Shown: in pieces, positions 1-5,515 of the stretch
How the letters are laid out: the number at the start of each line of letters is the position of its first letter
Numbering within the stretch: the stretch's first letter is position 1
NCBI GenBank assembly: GCA_021826565.1
Contig: JAKAZJ010000080.1
Span: 1 to 7,427, forward strand
Direction: 5' to 3'
Source of the DNA: Pseudomonadota bacterium
GTDB lineage: Bacteria; Pseudomonadota; Alphaproteobacteria; Acetobacterales; Acetobacteraceae
DNA: 7,427 nt
Program-made: the position numbers and the translations under genes
Notes under the pieces: generated by a model
Told to the model about the DNA's origin: nothing
Seen by the model: only the letters and a program-made list of their open reading frames with translations
Databases searched by the model: none

Positions 1-868
1 CCGCCCGATGCGCCAGATAAAGCGCGCGGATCGCGGCGCGCGTGGCCGGCGGCATCGGATCGTCGGCAAACTCGGTCGGCAGCCCGCCGATCGCGCGCAC
101 CCCATGGGCGCGGCACCAGCGCAGGAACGCCACGATCAGCCGCGTGCCGTAGCCGCGCCGGATCGCGCCCGCGGCGGCATGGAACGGGCGCGCGCGGGCC
201 AGCACGGGGCGATACGGCGCGGCCAGCGCCAGGGTAGCGCCGACATGATCGCCGAACCGGTTGGTCCGCCCCTCGGCCGCCGCGCGCGGATCATGGAAGC
301 CGGCTGCGACCAGGGCGGTCTCGATCGGTGCCATCAGCGCATAACGCAAATCGAACGAGAACGCCGCGCCCAGCCAGCGGTCCGGTTGCAGGCGCGCCAG
401 CGTGGCCCAGTCATGGCGGAACATGATCGCCGCATCCGGTCCCATCATGGTGGCGGAACGGGAGCGCACATATTGCGCTTCCTCCATCGGCAGATAGACC
501 GTATCGCCCCGGTGCAGCACTTGCTCCCAGCGGGCGAACAGGTAATCGAGCCCGATCCCCACCGCCACGCCGCCATTGACGCAAGCCTGGTTCAGGATCG
601 GCTGGATGGTGGCGCAGCGATGCGAATACGGGCCGTTCGATCCCGCCAGGATGACCAGCTTCGGCCCCAGGATCGCCGCCCCGCGCGCGAGCTTCTGGTC
701 CAGTTGGCGGCGCAGGAACCCGTAGGCCAGGGGCCGGTCCAACACCCAGCCGAACAACACCAGATACAACAGCACCGAACCGAGGCAGGCCGCGAGCAGC
801 CGGGTGACCGGCCCAATCCGCGACCGCGCGGCCGGCAGAGCAACCACGCGGGCGGCGGCTTCGCGCAT
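1..868 (-). CDS. SGNH-hydrolase-like membrane-anchored protein, partner of MBOAT O-acetyltransferase (3' end missing)
   Basis: Open frame of 289 codons from an ATG at 868, with no stop before the left edge, so the C-terminus is missing. Visible: a basic N-terminus, one hydrophobic segment at about residues 23-44 that should anchor the protein in the inner membrane, then a soluble domain. Residues 71-79 (LVILAGSNG) look like a strand followed by the nucleophile turn of SGNH/GDSL folds, with S77 as candidate nucleophile; the usual GDS reads GSN. A conserved-looking VNGG follows at 97-100. The Asp/His pair normally near the C-terminus would lie outside the window. Known of the family: AlgJ/AlgX- and DltD-like SGNH proteins work with MBOAT proteins to transfer acyl groups onto exported glycans. 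Inferred: this protein is the periplasmic partner of the adjacent MBOAT. The start lies 4 bases after the MBOAT stop with no clear Shine-Dalgarno, suggesting translational coupling. Substrate unknown. Confidence 0.75.
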   Translation of the reverse strand, partial: MREAAARVVALPAARSRIGPVTRLLAACLGSVLLYLVLFGWVLDRPLAYGFLRRQLDQKLARGAAILGPKLVILAGSNGPYSHRCATIQPILNQACVNGGVAVGIGLDYLFARWEQVLHRGDTVYLPMEEAQYVRSRSATMMGPDAAIMFRHDWATLARLQPDRWLGAAFSFDLRYALMAPIETALVAAGFHDPRAAAEGRTNRFGDHVGATLALAAPYRPVLARARPFHAAAGAIRRGYGTRLIVAFLRWCRAHGVRAIGGLPTEFADDPMPPATRAAIRALYLAHRA

Positions 869-872
869 CGGC

Positions 873-2390
873 TCAGAATCGGAAATAGAGGAACGGCGTC
901 ACGCGCGGCGCGAAGAACAACGCCTGGACGGTGAATGCGAAGCTCATGACCAGGGCGAGGCTGCGTCCACGTTGGCTCAGCGCGTGCAGTTGCGGCGCGC
1001 CCAGCGCGATCCCCCAGCCCAGCGCGAGGCAGGCCGAGACTTCAGGGAAGCTCAGCGTGCGCGCGGCGCCCAGATGCGCGAGCAGCGGCACCGGACGCGC
1101 GATCCAGCCAAGGACCGGCGCCCAGGTCACGATCATCGCCGGCAGGGCGATGCCGTGCAGCCCGACCAGGCCCGCCAGCACCGATCCCGCGACGCGCAGT
1201 CCGGCGGCGCGGAACGGCACCCAGGCCGCCAGCACCGCAAGCAGGGTCAGCGCCTGCGCGACCGGACCCGGCAGGTGCCCAACCCGCCCCTGGTTCCAGC
1301 GCCCCTGGTTCCAGCGCCCCTGGGCCCCGCGCCAAAGCCGATGCACCGCCAGATACAACCCGTGCAACCCGCCCCACAGCACGAACCGCCAGGCCGCGCC
1401 GTGCCACAGCCCGCAAGCCAACATGGTCAGCATCAGGTTGCGCGCCTGCAACCAGCCGCCGCCGCGCGAACCGCCCAGCGGGATGTACAGATAGTCGCGT
1501 AGAAAACCACCAAGCGTGATATGCCAGCGCCGCCAGAACTCGGCGATGTCGCGGGACTTATAGGGACTGTCGAAATTGAGCGGGAAGCGCACGTTCAACA
1601 TCCGCGCCAACCCGATCGCCATGTCGGAATAACCCGAGAAATCGAAATAGATCTGCAAACCGTAAGCGGCGGTGGCGTACCAGGCGGAAAAGAAACTCAA
1701 TGCCGCCCCATGCGCCGCGGCATCGAAGCCGGTATCGGCGAAGCGGGCGAACAGATCGGCCAGCACCAGTTTCTTGGCCAGCCCGAGCAGGAACAATGTG
1801 CTCCCCTCGCACAACGCCGCGATCCGTGGCCGGGCCAGGTCGGGGGCGAGCAGCTGCGGGATGATCTCCCGCGGGCGGACGATCGGGCCGGCGATCAGAT
1901 GGGGGAAGAACGCAACAAACGCGGCGTAGCCCAGGAAGCCCGGATCGGGCAGCGCGGGATCGCGCCGGTCGGCCAGATACATGATCTGCTGGAAGGTGAA
2001 GAAGCTGATTGCCAGCGGCAGGAAGATGCGGAGCTCCGGCGCCTGGCGGCCGAACAGCGCGGCCATGGTTGCGGCCAGGAACCCGGCATATTTGAACCAG
2101 CCGAGCAGCCCCAGATTGCCCGCCACGCCGGCGGCCAGCCAGCGTCCGGCCGCGCCGGCCCGCCCGGCGCGCGCCGCCCGCGCGATCGCCTGCCCACACA
2201 AATAATTGCCCAGGATGGAGCCGGCCAGCAGCGCCACGAACGGCGGCTTCCACCAGGCGTAGAACACCAGGCTGGCCGCGATCAGGCAGCCCAGCGCCGC
2301 GCGCGGCCCGGCCAGGCGCCCGGCGGCGAACACCGCCGCCAGGGTCAGGGGCAGGAACCCCAGGATGAAAGGTTGCGAGTTGAACAGCAC
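873..2390 (-). CDS. AlgI-type membrane-bound O-acyltransferase (MBOAT)
   Basis: 505 residues, the usual length of AlgI-like proteins. The N-terminus (MLFNSQPFILGFLPL) and C-terminus (FLYFRF) match the family signature at both ends and fix a GTG start at 2390; no good ribosome site precedes it. Motifs in order: FFPHLIAGPIVRP at 161-173, QIYFDFSGYSDMAIG at 246-260, FWRRWHITLGGFLRDYLYIP at 285-304 with H290, and GLWHGAAW at 327-334 with H330, the invariant histidine of MBOAT enzymes. Many hydrophobic segments indicate a polytopic inner-membrane protein. Known: AlgI relatives pass acetyl groups across the membrane to a periplasmic transferase for alginate, cellulose or other exopolysaccharides. 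Inferred: it works with the SGNH-like product just downstream. No alginate or cellulose synthase is visible, so the glycan is unknown. A short in-frame repeat (GRWNQ twice) sits in the loop at about 358-367. Confidence 0.9.
   Translation of the reverse strand: MLFNSQPFILGFLPLTLAAVFAAGRLAGPRAALGCLIAASLVFYAWWKPPFVALLAGSILGNYLCGQAIARAARAGRAGAAGRWLAAGVAGNLGLLGWFKYAGFLAATMAALFGRQAPELRIFLPLAISFFTFQQIMYLADRRDPALPDPGFLGYAAFVAFFPHLIAGPIVRPREIIPQLLAPDLARPRIAALCEGSTLFLLGLAKKLVLADLFARFADTGFDAAAHGAALSFFSAWYATAAYGLQIYFDFSGYSDMAIGLARMLNVRFPLNFDSPYKSRDIAEFWRRWHITLGGFLRDYLYIPLGGSRGGGWLQARNLMLTMLACGLWHGAAWRFVLWGGLHGLYLAVHRLWRGAQGRWNQGRWNQGRVGHLPGPVAQALTLLAVLAAWVPFRAAGLRVAGSVLAGLVGLHGIALPAMIVTWAPVLGWIARPVPLLAHLGAARTLSFPEVSACLALGWGIALGAPQLHALSQRGRSLALVMSFAFTVQALFFAPRVTPFLYFRF
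1286..1323. repeat. 15-base tandem repeat inside the MBOAT gene
   Basis: The plus strand shows gcccctggttccagc twice in perfect tandem (1286-1300 and 1301-1315), followed by the first 8 bases of a third copy (1316-1323). The unit is five codons, so it stays in frame and encodes GRWNQ-GRWNQ-GR at about residues 358-369 of the MBOAT, in a loop after the second catalytic motif. It looks like a recent replication-slippage duplication. Confidence 0.9.
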
Positions 2391-2394
2391 CGCC

Positions 2395-2434
2395 GGGCTT
2401 TCGCAGGGACCGACGAATGATCCCCGCGAAGCCC
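2395..2434 (-). promoter_or_regulatory. Stem-loop between gltA and the MBOAT gene
   Basis: On the plus strand the arms are GGGCTTTCGCAGGGA (2395-2409) and TCCCCGCGAAGCCC (2421-2434), pairing as 6+3+4 base pairs with one bulged T and one A/C mismatch, around an 11-base loop. In the direction of transcription it begins 22 bases after the gltA stop and ends 4 bases before the GTG of the MBOAT gene. No T run follows, so it is not a classical intrinsic terminator. It could protect the gltA 3' end, partly terminate, or mask the MBOAT ribosome site. Confidence 0.5.
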
Positions 2435-2456
2435 TAAGCGGCGGTAAACGCCCGGC

Positions 2457-3764
2457 TCAGCCGCGCTTGCCGGGCGGGATGTAATCGCGCTGTGCCGGGC
2501 CGGTGTAGAGCTGGCGCGGCCGGCCGATGCGCTGCTCCGGGTCCTCGATCATTTCGCTCCACTGGCTGATCCAGCCCACGGTGCGGCTGACCGCGAACAA
2601 CGCGGTGAACATCGAGGTCGGGAAGCCCATCGCCTTCAGAATGATACCGGAATAGAAATCGACATTCGGATAAAGCTTGCGATCGACGAAATACTTGTCG
2701 TTCAGCGCGATCTTCTCAAGCTCGAGCGCGAGATCCAGCAGCGGATCGCCCTTGATGCCAAGCTCGGCCAGTACGTCGTGGCAGGCCTTCTGGATGATCT
2801 TCGCGCGCGGGTCGTAGTTCTTGTACACCCGGTGGCCGAAGCCCATCAGCTTGGTATGGCTGCCCTTGTCCTTCACTTCGGACAGGAACTCCGGAATGTT
2901 GCGGACATGGCCGATCTCGGCCAGCATTTTCAGCACCGCCTCATTCGCCCCGCCATGCGCCGGCCCCCACAGGCTGGCGATGCCGGCGGCGATGCAGGCG
3001 AACGGATTGGCCCCGGTGGAGCCCGACAACCGCACGGTGGAGGTCGATGCGTTCTGCTCGTGATCGGCATGCAGGATCATGATCAGATCCATCGCGCGGG
3101 CCAGGATCGGGTTCACCTTGTAGTCGTCGGCCGGCACCGCGTTGAACATGTAAAGGAAGTTCTCGGCGTAGCCGAGCCGGTTCTGCGGATACATGAACGG
3201 CTGGCCGGCATTGTATTTATGCGCCCAGGCGGCGATGGTGGGCATCTTGGCGATCAGGCGGAACGCGCTGATCCGGCGATGTTCCGGATTATTGATGTCC
3301 AGGCTGTCGTGGTAGAACGCCGACAGCGCGCCGACCACGCCGCACATCACCGCCATCGGGTGCGCATCGCGGCGGAATCCGTTGTAGAATTGCCGGATCT
3401 GCTCATGCAGCATGGTGTGGCGCAGGATGCCCATTTCATATTCGCGCAGCTCGGCGGGCGTCGGCAGTTCGCCGTTCATCAGCAGGTAGCAGACTTCCAG
3501 GAAGCTGGAATGTTCCGCCAGCTGCTCGATCGGGTAGCCGCGATACAGCAGCACGCCGGCGTCGCCATCGATATAGGTGATCTTGCTTTCGCAGGCAGCG
3601 GTGGCGCCGTAGCCGGGATCGTAGGTGAAAATCCCCAGGTCGCCATAGATGCGGCGAATATCGGCCACCTCCGGCCCGATCGTGCCTTCCATCAGCGGGA
3701 TCGAGGTGGATTTGTTGGTGCCGTCGAGGGTGATGGTAATGGACCGCTTGGCCGAGCCGCTCAT
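2457..3764 (-). CDS. gltA: Type II citrate synthase
   Basis: 435 residues, normal for the hexameric Gram-negative type II enzyme. It condenses acetyl-CoA with oxaloacetate to citrate, the entry step of the TCA cycle, in the cytoplasm. The catalytic triad is visible: H270 in [11 protein letters not shown]311 in MGFGHRVYK and D369 in PNVDFYSG, matching E. coli H264, H305 and D362. LHADHEQN (231-238) and the C-terminal [11 protein letters not shown] stretch are also typical. The frame stays open upstream to 3896, but the 44 extra residues are low-complexity and include the inverted-repeat region. The ATG at 3764 is chosen because [15 protein letters not shown] fits the family N-terminus and TAAGGA lies about 10 bases before it. 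The gene is followed 66 bases later by the MBOAT gene on the same strand. The leader upstream has paired inverted repeats that may regulate it. Confidence 0.97.
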   Translation of the reverse strand: MSGSAKRSITITLDGTNKSTSIPLMEGTIGPEVADIRRIYGDLGIFTYDPGYGATAACESKITYIDGDAGVLLYRGYPIEQLAEHSSFLEVCYLLMNGELPTPAELREYEMGILRHTMLHEQIRQFYNGFRRDAHPMAVMCGVVGALSAFYHDSLDINNPEHRRISAFRLIAKMPTIAAWAHKYNAGQPFMYPQNRLGYAENFLYMFNAVPADDYKVNPILARAMDLIMILHADHEQNASTSTVRLSGSTGANPFACIAAGIASLWGPAHGGANEAVLKMLAEIGHVRNIPEFLSEVKDKGSHTKLMGFGHRVYKNYDPRAKIIQKACHDVLAELGIKGDPLLDLALELEKIALNDKYFVDRKLYPNVDFYSGIILKAMGFPTSMFTALFAVSRTVGWISQWSEMIEDPEQRIGRPRQLYTGPAQRDYIPPGKRG

Positions 3765-3790
3765 GGAGGGGAGATCCTTATCGCATGCGG

Positions 3791-3833
3791 GCGGCGATCG
3801 CGCCGCGCGGAGGTTAGGCGGCGATCCCGCCGC
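3791..3833. repeat. Two near-identical 16-base inverted repeats upstream of gltA
   Basis: GCGGCGATCGCGCCGC (3791-3806) and GCGGCGATCCCGCCGC (3818-3833) differ at one base. Each has perfect 6-base arms (GCGGCG/CGCCGC) around a 4-base centre. They are 27 bases apart start to start and lie 27-69 bases before the gltA ATG, downstream of any likely gltA promoter. They could be paired protein-binding sites or tandem hairpins in the gltA leader RNA. Confidence 0.6.
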
Positions 3834-3839
3834 GGGGTA

Positions 3840-3992
3840 ACTTGCGGCAAAACTATGACCGCCGGGGCCGGCGCGCAACCTTCGCGCCTGCAACATGGCC
3901 GTGCGACAGAAAAAAAGGAAAATTCGCGCGGAACGGGACGTTTGGGCTGGATTTCACCGGACTTCATGGCTTATTAACCTTTGTCGCCGTCC
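3840..3992. promoter_or_regulatory. Divergent promoter region between gltA and the coiled-coil gene
   Basis: Together with the inverted repeats this is the 240-base gene-free region between two divergent starts. It holds the most AT-rich patches in its neighbourhood: seven A's at 3910-3916 followed by GGAAAATT, and CTTATTAACC at 3970-3979. For gltA a weak candidate is TTGCGC, a 15-base spacer, then CATAGT (3853-3858 on the minus strand). No box is convincing enough to place a start of transcription, so only the region is called. Confidence 0.35.
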
Positions 3993-3998
3993 GGGAGA
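3993..3998 (+). promoter_or_regulatory. Ribosome binding site deciding the coiled-coil gene start
   Basis: GGGAGA ends 6 bases before the ATG at 4005. This favours that ATG over the in-frame TTG at 3981, which lies upstream of the site and has no Shine-Dalgarno of its own. Confidence 0.6.
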
Positions 3999-4004
3999 CC
4001 GTCC

Positions 4005-4328
4005 ATGTCCGCCGCCTTGCAAAGCTCCGCCCAGATCCTGCCCTTCCCGTCCCGCGCTGCGTCCCCTGCCCCGGATGCCGCCGCGCGCCTGGCCCGCGCC
4101 ATGGCGGCGCTGGACGAAGCGCTGGCCGGCCAGCGCGCCGCGGTGTCGGCGTGGCAGAACGCGCTGGCCGCGCTGCGCGGCTCGGTTGCGGGACTGGACG
4201 GGTCGTTGCACGAATACCAGGGCGCGCTCGGCGGCCTGCGGTCGCGGACCGAGGCGCTCCGCGCGCAGTCGTTGCGGCTGGAGGCATGGGCGGACGCGGC
4301 TCTGGTCAGCGCGGCGGCGCCTCGGTAA
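4005..4328 (+). CDS. Small conserved-looking coiled-coil protein of unknown function
   Basis: 107 residues. The first 27 or so are rich in Ala, Ser and Pro and look disordered. From L29 onward hydrophobic residues follow an almost perfect 3-4 heptad spacing: 29, 33, 36, 40, 47, 50, 54, 57, 61, 64, 68, 71, 75, 78, 85 and 92, with Q43, T82 and S89 the only polar core positions. That predicts one continuous alpha-helical coiled coil of about nine heptads. There is no signal peptide, membrane segment, cysteine or enzymatic motif, so the protein is probably cytoplasmic and oligomeric. It is transcribed away from gltA across a shared intergenic region. Its last 23 bases overlap the 3' end of the cupin gene on the other strand. 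A good GGGAGA site supports the start. Function not recognised; a structural, scaffold or septum/phasin-like role would be guesswork. Confidence 0.75.
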   Translation: MSAALQSSAQILPFPSRAASPAPDAAARLARAMAALDEALAGQRAAVSAWQNALAALRGSVAGLDGSLHEYQGALGGLRSRTEALRAQSLRLEAWADAALVSAAAPR

Positions 4329-4722
4329 AGAATTTTTGTCCGGCAGCGAAATGGTTCGGGCGCATGAAGACGCCCAGGATCAGCGCGCCGTTCGGGGCCT
4401 TCGCCTCATGCGTGTTGCCCGCCGGGCGCCAGACGAAATTGCCGGTGGTGCAGTTCCCTTCTTCGTCTTCCAGACTGCCCTCCAGCACGTAGGTCAGTTC
4501 CACGCCGGTGTGCTCATGCAACGGCACCACCGCGCCGGGGGCCAGCTTGAACAGCAAGGTGGACATGCCGGTCGCGGGGTCGGAATACAGGACTTTGTGC
4601 TGAATGCCGGGAAATTGCGAAATCTCCCAGGGCGCGTTCACCACATCCACATAGACCGATGGCGGGGATGGCTCGGGCGCGAGCAGGCGCTGGCGCGGGG
4701 CAAGGTTGCTGCCTTCCGGCAT
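4306..4722 (-). CDS. Single-domain cupin protein (ChrR-type cupin fold)
   Basis: 138 residues from the ATG at 4722, or 143 from an ATG at 4737. Cupin motif 1 is complete, G63-x5-H69-E-H71-x3-E75-x6-G82. Motif 2 reads GNFVWRPAGNTH with H105; the usual final Asn is replaced. The four metal ligands H69, H71, E75 and H105 are thus present, so a bound divalent metal is likely. The PWEISQFPGIQHKVLYSDPATG lead-in (about 31-52, here abbreviated by its first and last residues P31 and G52) is typical of cupins related to the ChrR anti-sigma C-terminal domain, but no zinc-binding anti-sigma domain is present. Many such proteins are dioxygenases or sensors; substrate unknown. The GNAT gene upstream on the same strand ends 95 bases away, so they may share a transcript. 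Its 3' end overlaps the coiled-coil gene by 23 bases. Confidence 0.85.
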   Translation of the reverse strand: MPEGSNLAPRQRLLAPEPSPPSVYVDVVNAPWEISQFPGIQHKVLYSDPATGMSTLLFKLAPGAVVPLHEHTGVELTYVLEGSLEDEEGNCTTGNFVWRPAGNTHEAKAPNGALILGVFMRPNHFAAGQKFFTEAPPR

Positions 4723-4729
4723 GGGCGGA

Positions 4730-4735
4730 TCCTCC
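4730..4735 (-). promoter_or_regulatory. Ribosome binding site deciding the cupin gene start
   Basis: On the minus strand GGAGGA ends 7 bases before the ATG at 4722, an ideal Shine-Dalgarno. It overlaps the alternative ATG at 4737-4735, which has only a weak AGG upstream, so the inner start is preferred. Confidence 0.65.
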
Positions 4736-4817
4736 ATATGGTACCTGGTATCGCGCGCCCGGACGGCAGGGCTGTCAAGCTGACGGACGCGGCCGGAAAA
4801 CCTGTAGCCGCGGCGCC

Positions 4818-5345
4818 TCAGCCATCCGCGCGCAAGGCGCGATGCAGGAACACCGTCCCGGCCACGGGTGTGTCGTAATAGGGGGCGATCGGCGCAAACC
4901 CCAACTGCCGATACAGCGCCTGCGCCGCGGTCATGGACGCCAGCGTGTCAAGCCGCATCTCGCGATACCCCAGCCGCACCGCACGGCGCAGCGCGGCGAG
5001 AACCAGCCGCCGGCCCAGCCCCATCCCCCGGCCCGCCGGGGCGACGTAAAGGCGCTTCATCTCGCAGGTTCCGGCGGGCGCGATCGCACGCAACCCGACG
5101 CAGCCGAGTGCTGCGCCGGCGGGGCCACGCGCCAGCAGCAGCGCGCCCTGGGGCGCGGCGTAGCGCCCGGGCAGCGCGGCGAGTTCGCCGGCGAAATCCT
5201 GATACCCAAGATCGACGTCCAGCGACGCCGCATAGGCGCGGAACAGCGCGGCGACGGCGGCGAGATCGGCGGCGGTGCGGACCGGGACGACGCGGACCGG
5301 GACGACGCGGACCGGGACGATACGGCAGTGGGACGGGGCTGGCAT
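4818..5345 (-). CDS. GNAT-family N-acetyltransferase
   Basis: 175 residues from the ATG at 5345, the usual size of single-domain GNAT enzymes. The acetyl-CoA pyrophosphate-binding motif A is clear: the strand MKRLYVAP (96-103) followed by R106-G-M-G-L-G111 (R-x-x-G-x-G), then an amphipathic helix. Motif B is seen as ALYRQLGFAPIAPYY (143-157), where the YRQLGF turn is characteristic. The enzyme should transfer an acetyl group from acetyl-CoA to an amine; the acceptor cannot be told from sequence. The N-terminus contains VPVRV-VPVRV-VPVRT (10-24), made by a 15-base tandem repeat; the last copy is the likely true first strand. The start is uncertain: an ATG at 5378 would add 11 residues and has a weak GGGA upstream. 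The frame remains open much further upstream, but that is composition-driven. It may be cotranscribed with the cupin gene. Confidence 0.88.
   Translation of the reverse strand: MPAPSHCRIVPVRVVPVRVVPVRTAADLAAVAALFRAYAASLDVDLGYQDFAGELAALPGRYAAPQGALLLARGPAGAALGCVGLRAIAPAGTCEMKRLYVAPAGRGMGLGRRLVLAALRRAVRLGYREMRLDTLASMTAAQALYRQLGFAPIAPYYDTPVAGTVFLHRALRADG
5277..5320. repeat. 15-base tandem repeat at the start of the GNAT gene
   Basis: The unit gcggaccgggacgac occurs at 5277-5291 and 5292-5306 exactly, and a third time at 5307-5320 lacking only the last base. The unit keeps the frame and encodes VPVRV repeats at residues 10-24 of the GNAT protein. The near-identity of copies suggests recent slippage and possibly variable copy number. 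Confidence 0.92.
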
Positions 5346-5515
5346 GGCGGCGGCATGGAACCGGAAGACAGACAGCATAGCGCATCCCGGGCCGATGCGA
5401 AGGCCGGCACCGAACCCAGCGCCGCGCCATTCATCCACAGGATTTTGTGTTTCCCGGCCACCCAACCCCCAAAATACACTTCCCGCCCCGGCCCGGTCCG
5501 GCCTAACCTGCCGCC
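5346..5515. other. Intergenic region between divergent GNAT and TSCPD genes
   Basis: 170 bases (137 if the GNAT gene starts at 5378). It should hold promoters in both directions. AT-rich patches at 5442-5453 and 5471-5480 stand out, but no pair of boxes with good spacing was found. TCATCCACA at 5431-5439 is one mismatch from a DnaA box. Confidence 0.4.

Noticed and set aside
8..934. Long plus-strand open frame opposite the SGNH-like gene
   Set aside because: Arg/Gln-rich low-complexity translation with no recognisable domain; it is antisense to a clearly protein-like minus frame and arises from high GC.
1521..2420. Long plus-strand open frame opposite the MBOAT gene
   Set aside because: Antisense to a convincing AlgI-family protein; its own translation has no motif and biased composition.
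3765..3896. 44-residue N-terminal extension of citrate synthase
   Set aside because: Open only because of composition; it covers the inverted repeats, has no family similarity, and the ATG at 3764 fits both the Shine-Dalgarno and the family N-terminus.
2778..3977. Long plus-strand open frame opposite gltA
   Set aside because: Antisense shadow of citrate synthase, His/Arg/Gly-rich without any domain.
5445..5480. TTGTGT and TACACT as promoter boxes for the TSCPD gene, or as an NrdR-type site
   Set aside because: Spacing is 24 bases, too long for a sigma-70-type promoter, and the imperfect GTGT/ACAC symmetry does not match an NrdR box.
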